From the NCBI GenBank assembly GCA_025965195.1, contig JAOPXK010000060.1, positions 41,758 to 105,757 of the forward strand: 64,000 bases of DNA, read 5' to 3'. A program made the position numbers and the translations under genes. Numbering within the stretch: position 1 is the stretch's first letter; every line of letters starts with the position of its first letter. Under the pieces are notes generated by a model. The model worked only from the letters and a program-made list of their open reading frames with translations. It searched no databases and was not told the origin of the DNA. This document shows, one piece after another, positions 52,426 through 60,210 of this stretch. The DNA is from Marmoricola sp. (GTDB lineage: Bacteria > Actinomycetota > Actinomycetes > Propionibacteriales > Nocardioidaceae).

Positions 52426-53326
52426 GCCGCTGCCGGTCGCGGATCCGGGCGGCCGTGGTGTTGACGGCCTCGATGAAGCCCGGCACGAAGGCCGCGGTGT
52501 CGAGGACGCAGCCGGCATGGCCGCAGTCGACCTCATGAGTCGTGGCGCCGGCGATGCGGTCCGCGATGCTGCGCTGCCGCTCCGGTGGGAGGACCTTGTC
52601 GCGCTTCGTGACGACCACTGCGGTCGGCACGTTGATCTTCGCCAGCCACGGGGTCGAGTGGTGCCGGCCGAGAGCGGCCACTGCCTGCGCGACCGCCCAG
52701 GGGCTGGTGCTGCGCCATTCGTCGAGAGCCCAGGCGCTCGTGTCGTTCGGGTCGATCCGCAGCGCGCGGGCGGCGTTGCGGGTCGCGGCACTGACGCTCC
52801 TGGACCTCGACAACGTGCGCAGCGCCCCCATGCTGAGTTCCATGCCCTCATGGAAGATCCGCTCACTCAGGTTGTTGCGGAAGTGGTCGGTCGTGGCTGC
52901 GAAGACCAGACCACCAACCAGGTCCGGGTGCTGGCGCCAGGTGCGCTGGGCGATGATCGAGCCCATCGAGTAGCCGGCAACGATCGGGTCCTCCAGGCCG
53001 AGCTCGATGATCACTGCGGCCACGTCATCGGCGCAGTCCCTCAGCGAGAACGCCTCTGACTGGATGCCGCGCCCGTGCCAGCGCTGGTCGAAGGTGATCA
53101 CCCGGAAGCGCTTGCTCAGCTTCTCGATCACCGGGAACCAGCTGAGCTGACCCGTGCAGCCGACGGCATGCAGCAGCACGATCGACGGCGCAGCCACCGT
53201 CGGTCCGGGTACGTCGGTCAGCCAGGTGCGGCCGCGACCGGGGAGCTCGAGCCACTGGCCCTCGGGCAGCACGTGCGACGGGATCTGGAACAGCTCGCGC
53301 AGCCAGTCGTTCGGCGTCTTCAACAC
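52409..53326 (-). CDS. alpha/beta fold hydrolase
   Basis: This is a 305-residue alpha/beta hydrolase. The nucleophile Ser120 is in AGYSMGSIIAQ, the oxyanion region is LLHAVGCTGQLSWFP, the Asp is in VVTKRDKVLPPE and the His in VDCGHAGCV. No signal peptide is seen. GTG 53326 is preceded by AGGAGCG. It is divergent from the fused chsE gene and shares its KstR box, so it is probably induced with steroid degradation; it could act on a CoA thioester, a lactone or an ester. The substrate is not readable. Confidence 0.82.
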   Translation of the reverse strand: MLKTPNDWLRELFQIPSHVLPEGQWLELPGRGRTWLTDVPGPTVAAPSIVLLHAVGCTGQLSWFPVIEKLSKRFRVITFDQRWHGRGIQSEAFSLRDCADDVAAVIIELGLEDPIVAGYSMGSIIAQRTWRQHPDLVGGLVFAATTDHFRNNLSERIFHEGMELSMGALRTLSRSRSVSAATRNAARALRIDPNDTSAWALDEWRSTSPWAVAQAVAALGRHHSTPWLAKINVPTAVVVTKRDKVLPPERQRSIADRIAGATTHEVDCGHAGCVLDTAAFVPGFIEAVNTTAARIRDRQRLRIDA

Positions 53327-53371
53327 AGAATCGCTCCTAGGTGGTTGCGGTCCGGCAGCCGACCCCTAGAC

Positions 53372-53385
53372 TAGAACACGTTACA
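53372..53385. promoter_or_regulatory. KstR operator (chsE-chsH-ltp2 operon and divergent hydrolase)
   Basis: TAGAACACGTTACA fits TNNAACNNGTTNNA completely. It lies 45 bases from the divergent hydrolase start and 62 bases before GTG 53448 of the fused dehydrogenase (17 bases before TTG 53403). It is followed by a T-rich tract. This places the side-chain operon under KstR, as for the igr operon of mycobacteria. Confidence 0.87.
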
Positions 53386-53447
53386 GTTTTTTCGAGGGAC
53401 CGTTGGGGCGAGACATCGAGTCAATGCGTGTCGAGAGGAGCCTGCAG

Positions 53448-55661
53448 GTGGGTGCTCAAGAAGGCCGGGACGACGTCGGATCCGTGATCGCCGGAGTCAT
53501 CGGTGATGTGCTCGACAAGGGCGAGGCCAGCTGGTCGGCGTGCGTCGATGCGGGGGTGACCGCTCTTGCTGCCCCGGCGGCCTACGGCGGCGAGGACCTC
53601 GGTCTTGCCGAGCTCGGTGTCGTCCTCCACGAGCTCGGTGCTCGAGCCGTCGACCTACCCGTCTGGGAGACCCTGGTCTGCGGTCTGGTGCCGCTGGTCA
53701 AGGCCGGTACGCCGGACCAGCAGGCGGCCTATGTCCCGGGGATCGTCGATGGCTCCATCCTGTTCGTGCCGGCTCTCAGCGAGCCGGGCACCGCCATCCC
53801 TGCCGTGCCTGCCACCCGTTTCGAGGACGGTCGGCTGACCGGCACCAAGATCGGCGTCTCACGACTCGTTGGCGCGACCCGGCTGGTCGTCTCGGCATCG
53901 AGCGCCGACGGGCCGGTCGTCGTCCTCGTCGATCCCGCTGCTGCCGGCGTCACCCGCACCGACACCGGGGCCTCGCGAGGTCCGGTCGAGGTGACGTACA
54001 CCTTCGTTGAAGCGCCGGTGACCGATGTCCTTGCCGACAACGCGCCAGCGGTCCTGCGTGAGCACGCGATCGCCGGCCTGCTGCTTCTCGGCGACGGGCT
54101 CGTCGCGGGCGCGCGTGACCTGACGGCCGGTTACATCAAGGAGCGCGTCCAGTTCGGTCGCAAGCTCGCCGAGTTCCAAGGCGTCGCGATGCAGATCGCG
54201 GATGTCTTCATCACCTCCCGGATGCTCGCGCTCGGTGCCGAGGCCGCTGCGTGGCGGGTCGGTCAGGACCTGGACGCCGACACCGATCTGGCGGTCGCGG
54301 CGGCGTGGTTCTGCGGCCGGGCACCGACGGCCCTGCAGACCTGTCACCACCTGCACGGTGGGGTCGGCATCGACGAGACCTACCCACTGCACCACTACTT
54401 CGCCCGGGTCAAGGACGTGGCGCGACGACTCGGCGGCAGGGCGCAGACGTTGGCCGCGGTGCCGCTGGAGTCGGGCGCGAATCTCGAGCTGACCGAGTCC
54501 CAGCAGGCCTTCAAGAACGAGGTGCGGGAGTACTTCAGCACCCTCGTCAGCCACGAGGACCGGCTCGAGCTGATGCGCGACCGGATGGGTCCGGCGTACC
54601 ACCGCGCCATCAAGCAGATGGGCTCCGACGGCTGGATGGGCGTTGGCTGGCCCAAGGAGTACGGCGGCAGGGGACTGGGCGAGATCGAACAGCAGATCTT
54701 CGCCAACGAGTCCGCCCGCGCCGATGTGCATCTGCCGGCCGTGACGTTGCAGACGGTCGGACCGACGTTGCAGAGGTATGGCACCGAACTTCAGAAGGAC
54801 AAGTTCCTCAAGGACATTCTCGCCGGCGACGTGCACTTTGCGATCGGCTACTCCGAGCCGGACGCCGGCACGGACCTGGCGTCGCTGAGAACCAGCGCGA
54901 AGCGCTCTGTCGACTCTCAAGGCGACCACTACGTCGTCAACGGCCAGAAGATGTGGACGACCGGTGGGCACGATGCCGACTTCGTCTGGCTGGCCGTGCG
55001 GACCGACCCGGATGCGCCGAAGCACAAGGGCATCTCGGTGTTGATCGTGGACACCACGGACCCCGGATTCTCGTGGACGCCGATCATCACCAGCGATGGT
55101 TCGCACCACACCAATGCCACGTACTACAACGACGTCCGCGTCCCGATCGAGATGCTGGTCGGCGTCGAGAACGAGGGTTGGAAGCTGATCACCACCCAGC
55201 TCAACCACGAGCGGGTGATGCTCGGGCCCGCCGGTCGGATCGAGGGGCTCCGCGACCTGGTCGCAGCCTGGGCCGCGTCACGGACCACGCCCTCCGGGAC
55301 GCCGCTGCTCGAGGTTCCGGCCGTGCGCGACACCCTCGCCCGGGCCACCGTCGCGTTCCGGCTCAACGAGCTGCTCAACTGGCAGGTCGCCGGCTCCGGC
55401 GCGACCGGTCCGGAGGCAGTCGCCGATGCCTCGGCCTCCAAGGTGTTCGCCTCGGACGAGGTGCAGCGGCTCGGGCTCGAGCTGGAGGAGATCGTGACGG
55501 CGTACGGCGACCCGGCGGAGCCCGAGACTGCCGACCTCCAGCACTTCGTGGATGCCACGTCGAAGCGGAACCTGGTGCTGACGTTCGGCGGCGGGGTCAA
55601 CGAGGTGCAGCGCGAGCTGATCTCGATGTTCGGGCTGGGTCTGCCGAGGGTGCCCCGATGA
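53448..55661 (+). CDS. chsE1-chsE2: fused ChsE1-ChsE2 (FadE28-FadE29) steroid acyl-CoA dehydrogenase
   Basis: In mycobacteria ChsE1 and ChsE2 are separate chains of one dehydrogenase acting on the 3-carbon side chain of cholesterol. Here both are in one 737-residue chain. Residues 1-345 match FadE28, with CHHLHGGVGIDETYPLHHYF near the end. Residues 348-737 match FadE29, with FAIGYSEPDAGTDLASLRT, NGQKMWTTGGHDADFVW, HTNATYYNDVRVP and FGGGVNEVQRELISMFGL. GAGAGGAG decides GTG 53448; ATG 53424 and TTG 53403 are alternatives. ChsH2, ChsH1 and Ltp2 follow with overlaps, as in the igr operon. Confidence 0.92.
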   Translation: MGAQEGRDDVGSVIAGVIGDVLDKGEASWSACVDAGVTALAAPAAYGGEDLGLAELGVVLHELGARAVDLPVWETLVCGLVPLVKAGTPDQQAAYVPGIVDGSILFVPALSEPGTAIPAVPATRFEDGRLTGTKIGVSRLVGATRLVVSASSADGPVVVLVDPAAAGVTRTDTGASRGPVEVTYTFVEAPVTDVLADNAPAVLREHAIAGLLLLGDGLVAGARDLTAGYIKERVQFGRKLAEFQGVAMQIADVFITSRMLALGAEAAAWRVGQDLDADTDLAVAAAWFCGRAPTALQTCHHLHGGVGIDETYPLHHYFARVKDVARRLGGRAQTLAAVPLESGANLELTESQQAFKNEVREYFSTLVSHEDRLELMRDRMGPAYHRAIKQMGSDGWMGVGWPKEYGGRGLGEIEQQIFANESARADVHLPAVTLQTVGPTLQRYGTELQKDKFLKDILAGDVHFAIGYSEPDAGTDLASLRTSAKRSVDSQGDHYVVNGQKMWTTGGHDADFVWLAVRTDPDAPKHKGISVLIVDTTDPGFSWTPIITSDGSHHTNATYYNDVRVPIEMLVGVENEGWKLITTQLNHERVMLGPAGRIEGLRDLVAAWAASRTTPSGTPLLEVPAVRDTLARATVAFRLNELLNWQVAGSGATGPEAVADASASKVFASDEVQRLGLELEEIVTAYGDPAEPETADLQHFVDATSKRNLVLTFGGGVNEVQRELISMFGLGLPRVPR

Positions 55662-56593
55662 CCGCGCACGACCAGATCATGGCCGAGGCCGAGCGGATCA
55701 AGGCAACCGGCGAGGCGACCTCCCGTGATGCCCGCGACGAGGTCAACCAGCCGATGATCAACAACTGGGTCGAGGCGATCGGCGACGACAACCCGCGCTA
55801 CCTCGCGGGCGAGGCGCCTCCGGCCATGGCCCAGGTGTGGACGATGTACGGGCTGAACCCGACCCGCGACCCCAACGATCCCCTGCACGCAATGATCGAG
55901 GTGCTCACCGGGGCCGGCTTCACCGCAGTCCTGGGCACCAACTGCGAGCAGACCTACGACCGCTACCTCAAGGTCGGTGAACAGGTCCGGGTGACCACCC
56001 GGCTCGATTCCGTGGTCGGGCCGAAGGTCACCGGGATGGGTGAGGGCTACTTCGTCACCTCGATCAACACCTGGTACGTCGGTGACGAGCAGGTCGCGAC
56101 GATGCTGTTCCGGGTGCTGAAGTTCAAGCCGAAGCCCCCGGCCTCGGTGGTCGAGCCTGCTCCGGTGGTCGAGCTTGTCGAGACCACTCCAGCCGAGGCC
56201 TTCGTGCTGCGCCCGATGAAGAACCGGGACACCGAGTTCTTCTGGGACGGCACCGCCGCCGGCGAGCTGCGCCTCCAGAAGTGTGGCGCCTGCGGCGAGC
56301 TGCGGCATCCTCCCGGTCCGGCGTGTCCGAGGTGCGGCGCCTACGACAGGCAGTACGTCGTGGCGTCCGGCCGCGGCACCGTCTTCTCCTACGCCGTACA
56401 CCGGCATCCACCCGTCCCCGGTCGTGAACTGCCGATCCTGCTGGTCCTCGTCGAGCTCGACGAAGGCGTCCGGATGGTCGGCGAGCTGGTCGAGGCACAA
56501 CCCGAGGAGATCGAGATCGGGATGCCCGTGCAGGTGGACTTCCGACGCATCGACGACGACCTGACGCTTCCGGTCTGGAAGAGGACCCGATGA
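55658..56593 (+). CDS. chsH2: ChsH2 steroid enoyl-CoA hydratase subunit with DUF35 domain
   Basis: ChsH2 pairs with ChsH1 to hydrate the unsaturated steroid side-chain CoA, and its DUF35 part binds the aldolase Ltp2. At 311 residues it has the usual length. The N-terminal MaoC-like hot-dog domain (1-160) contains WVEAIGDDNPRYLAGEAPPA. The DUF35 domain (from about 185) has a zinc ribbon with Cys209, Cys212, Cys223 and Cys226. The linker reads VVEPAPVVELVETTPAE at 164-180 and is encoded by a REP-like palindrome (56165-56187). ATG 55658 overlaps the previous stop. Confidence 0.92.
   Translation: MTAHDQIMAEAERIKATGEATSRDARDEVNQPMINNWVEAIGDDNPRYLAGEAPPAMAQVWTMYGLNPTRDPNDPLHAMIEVLTGAGFTAVLGTNCEQTYDRYLKVGEQVRVTTRLDSVVGPKVTGMGEGYFVTSINTWYVGDEQVATMLFRVLKFKPKPPASVVEPAPVVELVETTPAEAFVLRPMKNRDTEFFWDGTAAGELRLQKCGACGELRHPPGPACPRCGAYDRQYVVASGRGTVFSYAVHRHPPVPGRELPILLVLVELDEGVRMVGELVEAQPEEIEIGMPVQVDFRRIDDDLTLPVWKRTR
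56165..56187. repeat. REP-like palindrome inside the chsH2 linker
   Basis: This 23-bp element has perfect 6-bp ends GTGGTC and GACCAC and a middle GAGCTTGTCGA. It matches the element at 47507-47529 in 20 of 23 bases. A partial copy (GGTGGTCGAGCCT) lies just upstream from 56146. It is in frame and encodes VVELVETT between the two domains of ChsH2. Confidence 0.6.
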
Positions 56594-57021
56594 CAGTGCC
56601 TACTCCTCGGCCCACCCTTCGCGAAGGCGACCGGCTCACCGAGTGGAGCGTCCCGGTCACGCCCACCCTGGTGGTGAGCACCGCGATCGCAACCCGCGAC
56701 TTCCAGGACGTGCACCATGACCGCGATCTCGCCCAGGGGCACGGCTCGAAGGACATCTTCATGAACATCCTGACCAGCACCGGCCTGGTCGAGCGGTTCG
56801 TCACCGACTGGGCCGGTCACGACGTCGACGTGAAGTCGATCGCGATCCGGCTCGGCGCTCCGGCGTACCCGGGTGACACATTGACGTTCACCGGCTCGGT
56901 GACCTCGGTCGAGGAGGACATCGCCGTGATCGAGGTACGAGGCGCGGTCTCGCTCGGTGACCACGTGACCGGCACCGTGAAGATCTCGACCGCGCACGAT
57001 CACCTGCGGTCGCTCGCATGA
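56590..57021 (+). CDS. chsH1: ChsH1 steroid enoyl-CoA hydratase subunit (MaoC-like)
   Basis: This is a 143-residue MaoC-like hot-dog protein and the partner of ChsH2. The active-site segment ATRDFQDVHHDRD (Asp40, His42, His43) is nearly identical to mycobacterial ChsH1 (Rv3541c). GSKDIFMNILTSTGLVERFV, TDWAG and LGDHVTGTVKIS also match. It overlaps chsH2 (ATGA) and ltp2 (ATGA), consistent with equal production of the subunits. It works in the cytosol on the 3-oxo-pregna-4,17-diene-20-carboxyl-CoA type product of ChsE1-ChsE2 (by homology). Confidence 0.93.
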   Translation: MTVPTPRPTLREGDRLTEWSVPVTPTLVVSTAIATRDFQDVHHDRDLAQGHGSKDIFMNILTSTGLVERFVTDWAGHDVDVKSIAIRLGAPAYPGDTLTFTGSVTSVEEDIAVIEVRGAVSLGDHVTGTVKISTAHDHLRSLA

Positions 57022-58184
57022 GCGGGCTCAGCGGCAAGGCGGCGATCGCCGGCATCGGTGCGACCGAGTTCTCCAAGGAGTCCGGGCGCTCGGAGCTCCA
57101 GCTCTCGGTCGAGGCAGTCCAGGCTGCGCTCAAGGACGCCGGACTGTCGCCGAAGGATGTCGACGGGCTGACCACGTTCACGATGGACACCACTTCGGAG
57201 ATTGCGCTGGCCCGCGAGCTGGGGATGGGCGACCTCAGGTTCTTCAGCCGGATCAACTACGGCGGTGGTGCCGCCTGCGCGACCGTCCAGCAGGCCGCGA
57301 TGGCCGTGGCCACGGGTGTTGCCGATGTGGTCGTCGCGTTCCGCGGTTTCAACGAGCGCTCCGGTGAGAGGTTCGGCCGGTTCAGCGTGTCGGCTGCCCA
57401 ACAGGTGAACACGAACGGTCTCGACAATGCGTGGACCTACCCGATGGGCCTCGGCACGCCGGCCGCGACGGTGGCCATGCAGGCCCAGCGTTATCTGCAC
57501 GAGTACGGCGCCACGTCCGAGGACTTCGGCCGGGTCGCGGTTGCTGACCGCAAGCACGCCGCCAACAACCCGAATGCGTTCTTCTACGGCAAGCCGATCA
57601 CGCTCGAGGAACACCAGGCGTCGCGGATGATCGTGGAGCCGCTGCACCTGCTCGACTGCTGCCAGGAGAGCGACGGTGCGGTCGCGATCGTGGTCACGAC
57701 CGCCGAGCGCGCGCGCGACCTGGCGCAGACGCCGGCGGTGATCAGTGCGGCGGCGCAGGGGAGTGCACCCGACCAGTTCGTGATGACGTCCTACTACCGC
57801 GATGACATCGGCGTGCCCGAGATGGGTGTCGTCGGCCGGGAGCTGTGGCGCCAGTCCGGGCTTGCCCCAGCGGACATCCAGACCGCCATCCTCTACGACC
57901 ACTTCACGCCGTACGTCCTGATGCAGCTGGAGGAGCTCGGCTTCTGTGGGAAGGGCGAGGCTCCCGGGTTCATCGCCGACGGCGCGATCGAGCTCGGTGG
58001 CCGGTTGCCGTTGAACACTCATGGCGGCCAGCTCGGCGAGGCCTACATCCACGGCATGAACGGGATTGCTGAAGGCGTCCGCCAGATCCGTGGCGCGTCG
58101 TTCAACCAGGTGCCTGATGTTGCCCACGTGCTCGTCACAGCCGGGACCGGCGTGCCGACCAGCGGGCTGATCCTGTCCCGCTGA
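57018..58184 (+). CDS. ltp2: Ltp2 steroid side-chain aldolase (thiolase-like lipid transfer protein)
   Basis: Ltp2 has a thiolase fold but acts as a retro-aldolase: it splits the hydroxylated side-chain CoA into androstenedione and propionyl-CoA together with the ChsH2 DUF35 domain. The 388-residue length matches. MSGLSGKAAIAGIGATEFSK starts the fold, and ILYDHFTPYVLMQLEELGFC and THGGQLGEAYIHGMNGIAEG carry conserved Tyr and His-Gly residues of the active site. The usual thiolase Cys nucleophile is not evident, as expected for this branch. It is the last gene of the operon; a 48-bp gap follows. Confidence 0.93.
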   Translation: MSGLSGKAAIAGIGATEFSKESGRSELQLSVEAVQAALKDAGLSPKDVDGLTTFTMDTTSEIALARELGMGDLRFFSRINYGGGAACATVQQAAMAVATGVADVVVAFRGFNERSGERFGRFSVSAAQQVNTNGLDNAWTYPMGLGTPAATVAMQAQRYLHEYGATSEDFGRVAVADRKHAANNPNAFFYGKPITLEEHQASRMIVEPLHLLDCCQESDGAVAIVVTTAERARDLAQTPAVISAAAQGSAPDQFVMTSYYRDDIGVPEMGVVGRELWRQSGLAPADIQTAILYDHFTPYVLMQLEELGFCGKGEAPGFIADGAIELGGRLPLNTHGGQLGEAYIHGMNGIAEGVRQIRGASFNQVPDVAHVLVTAGTGVPTSGLILSR

Positions 58185-58232
58185 CGTCCGATTTCGGATT
58201 TTCGCCTTGTCAGGTTGGGATAACTTCGGCAC

Positions 58233-59003
58233 GTGCCGTACACGTTTGCGCATCCTGCTGCCGTGGTGCCGCTGCGGCGGTACCTGTGGCTGCCGGGTCT
58301 CGTGGCCGGGTCCATTGCTCCCGACCTCGGCTACTACGTGCCCGTGCCCGGCGGTTCGGGCTTCAGCCACACCCTTCGCGGGCTGTTCTCGACCGACATC
58401 GCGAGCTCGGCTGAGCTGATCGTTGCGGCGTACCTGCTGATCGGCCCTGTCCTGGCCGTGGCTCCTGCGGGTTGGCGGGAGCGGATCACAACCCCTGACA
58501 CATTGGCCCAGCTGCGGTCCGTGCGAGCGGCCCTGACACTGGTTGCCTCGGTGATCGTCGGGTCTGCGACCCACATTCTGTGGGATGCGTTCACCCATCC
58601 TCAGGGCCGGGCCGTAGTGCACTGGACCGTCTTCCGCGACCTCACCATCTACGGCCACGAGCTCTACAACGTGTTGTCATACCTCTCCGCGCTCGGTGGC
58701 CTGGTGGTGGTCGGCGTCGCCGTGCGGATCTGGCATCGCAATGCGCCGACCAGCGCTCCCGATCGCTGGCCAGCTGTCCCGGACCTCTGGGCGAGGATCG
58801 CCCAGGCCGCCGCTGTGCTCGCCTTCCTGGTCGGCGGAGCGGTGGGCCTTGCCAAGGCCCACGAGGCGTCGGGGTACGGCTCCGCAGCCAGATTCCTCGT
58901 CGGAGCCACTCAGGGCCTGGGCCTGGTGCTGTTCGGCTACGCCGTGCTCTGGTACGCCGTGCTGCGGCCGGTGGTGCGGCGTACGGCAGATCAGCCGAGG
59001 TAG
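58233..59003 (+). CDS. DUF4184 family membrane protein
   Basis: This is a 256-residue membrane protein of the DUF4184 family. The start MPYTFAHPAAVVPLRRY and the LVAGSIAPDLGYYVP segment are hallmarks, together with SATHILWDAFTHPQG. Four to six hydrophobic segments follow. The conserved His and Asp residues resemble metal-dependent membrane-bound hydrolase-like proteins, but no reaction is known. GTG 58233 is the start. It lies 48 bp after ltp2 but is probably a separate unit. It overlaps the convergent DUF2630 gene by 13 bp. Confidence 0.8.
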   Translation: MPYTFAHPAAVVPLRRYLWLPGLVAGSIAPDLGYYVPVPGGSGFSHTLRGLFSTDIASSAELIVAAYLLIGPVLAVAPAGWRERITTPDTLAQLRSVRAALTLVASVIVGSATHILWDAFTHPQGRAVVHWTVFRDLTIYGHELYNVLSYLSALGGLVVVGVAVRIWHRNAPTSAPDRWPAVPDLWARIAQAAAVLAFLVGGAVGLAKAHEASGYGSAARFLVGATQGLGLVLFGYAVLWYAVLRPVVRRTADQPR

Positions 59004-59239
59004 TTCTCCACCGTGCCTTCGCCACGGAGAGTCGCGTCGCTCGGGTTCTCGCCGTACTCACGCAACGCGCGGCGCTGACGCAGCAGGTCCCAGCAGCGGT
59101 CGAGCTCGATCTCGACGCTCTTGAGCTCGGCGTGCTCCTCGTCCTTGGACACCTCGCCCTTGGTGAGGCGATCGCGCAGCTCGTGCTCGGTGGCGATCAG
59201 GTCCTTGATGTGCTGCTGGATGTCGATGTCGTCGGCCAT
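58991..59239 (-). CDS. DUF2630 family protein
   Basis: This is an 82-residue soluble helical protein matching DUF2630, a small actinobacterial family of unknown function. HIKDLIATEHELRDRLTKGE and DRCWDLLRQRRALREYGENP are the conserved parts; it is probably a two-helix coiled coil. It is followed upstream by a dienelactone hydrolase gene on the same strand, 37 bp away. Confidence 0.83.
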   Translation of the reverse strand: MADDIDIQQHIKDLIATEHELRDRLTKGEVSKDEEHAELKSVEIELDRCWDLLRQRRALREYGENPSDATLRGEGTVENYLG

Positions 59240-59276
59240 GTCGCCACTGTTCCCTGCGGACGGGCTTCGGACAAGG

Positions 59277-60002
59277 TCAGCGCAGCTTCTCGGCGAAGAA
59301 CTGCAGGACCCGGTCCACGCCTTCCTGCTGGCGCTGCTCGGTCAGCGTCGAGTGGCCCATCCCGGGAAAGTCGACCCGGATGAAGTTCTCGCCGAGCTCC
59401 CGGGTGAGCCGGTTGAAGCGGCTGCCGGTCGCCGGGTCCTTGGTGAACTGGAGCCCCAGCACCTGGCACCCGTTCGCCGCGCGTTCCTTGACGACGGCGA
59501 GGTCTGCCGGGCTCAGGTTGAGGTCGGCTGCTCGTGCCTTGCTCACGGCGAAGGGAGTGGAGGGCTGGGCCAGCACCGGCGCCGCGACCGACTCGTCGAC
59601 CATCATTGCCAGCGCGAACCCACCGGTGAAGCACATCCCGAGGGCGCCGACTCCGGGGCCGCCGAGCTCGGCGTGCAGGTCCCGGGCGAGGCTACGCAGC
59701 CAGCCGGCGACGGGTGAGGTCTGCCCGGTCGCGAGCTTGGTGAACTCCTTGCTCACGCAGACCTGCCGCAGTGCCCCGGCGACGGTGAGGATGTTCATCT
59801 TGTTGCCGGGCGTCCCGAAGAGGCTGGGCATCACCACGGTGTGGCCAGCGTCGACGACCTCTTGGGCGAAGGTGACGACCTCGGGAGTCAGGCCCGGGAT
59901 CTCATGGATGATGATCACGCCCGGCCCGCTGCCCTTGCGGTATGTCGGATGGGTGACGCCGTCGAAGGTGTGGCTTCCCGCAGTCCAGCTGTCGAGGCTC
60001 AT
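59277..60002 (-). CDS. dienelactone hydrolase family protein
   Basis: This is a 241-residue alpha/beta hydrolase of the dienelactone hydrolase family. The nucleophile is Cys124 in GALGMCFTGGFALAM, the conserved Glu is in IIHEIPGLTPEV, and the His is in FPGMGHSTLTEQ. The classic enzyme opens dienelactones of aromatic degradation; many members have other substrates. ATG 60002 is used. It is probably in one unit with the DUF2630 gene. No link to the steroid genes is visible. Confidence 0.87.
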   Translation of the reverse strand: MSLDSWTAGSHTFDGVTHPTYRKGSGPGVIIIHEIPGLTPEVVTFAQEVVDAGHTVVMPSLFGTPGNKMNILTVAGALRQVCVSKEFTKLATGQTSPVAGWLRSLARDLHAELGGPGVGALGMCFTGGFALAMMVDESVAAPVLAQPSTPFAVSKARAADLNLSPADLAVVKERAANGCQVLGLQFTKDPATGSRFNRLTRELGENFIRVDFPGMGHSTLTEQRQQEGVDRVLQFFAEKLR

Positions 60003-60210
60003 GGCGGGATCTTGCCAGAGCCGTGCGGTCGCGACGAGGAAACGGGCATGGTGCTCACAGGAGCGATTCCGGGCGTGTCCTCAGACGACTGGTTGTGGGC
60101 ACCCCCAGTCACGAACGTCCGCTCATGCGATGAGCGGTCGCGGCGGATGCTTTGGAAGCGAGGCCAAAGGACGCAGGACGGACCACCTCGCCCCTGCCCG
60201 GTGTCGGACG
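60003..60210. other. intergenic gap with one perfect short hairpin
   Basis: This 208-bp gap lies between the end of the sigma-factor operon and the dienelactone hydrolase start. It contains the perfect 8-bp inverted repeat CCGCTCAT-GCG-ATGAGCGG at 60119-60137. The hairpin may be the terminator of the sigma-factor operon, although no T tract follows on either strand. Nothing else recognisable is seen; no coding sequence here has the codon pattern of the neighbours. Confidence 0.4.

Noticed and set aside
54251..56593. A 780-codon reading into chsH2 from inside the fused chsE gene
   Set aside because: Only the part from ATG 55658 resembles ChsH2, and its 311-residue length equals that of known ChsH2.
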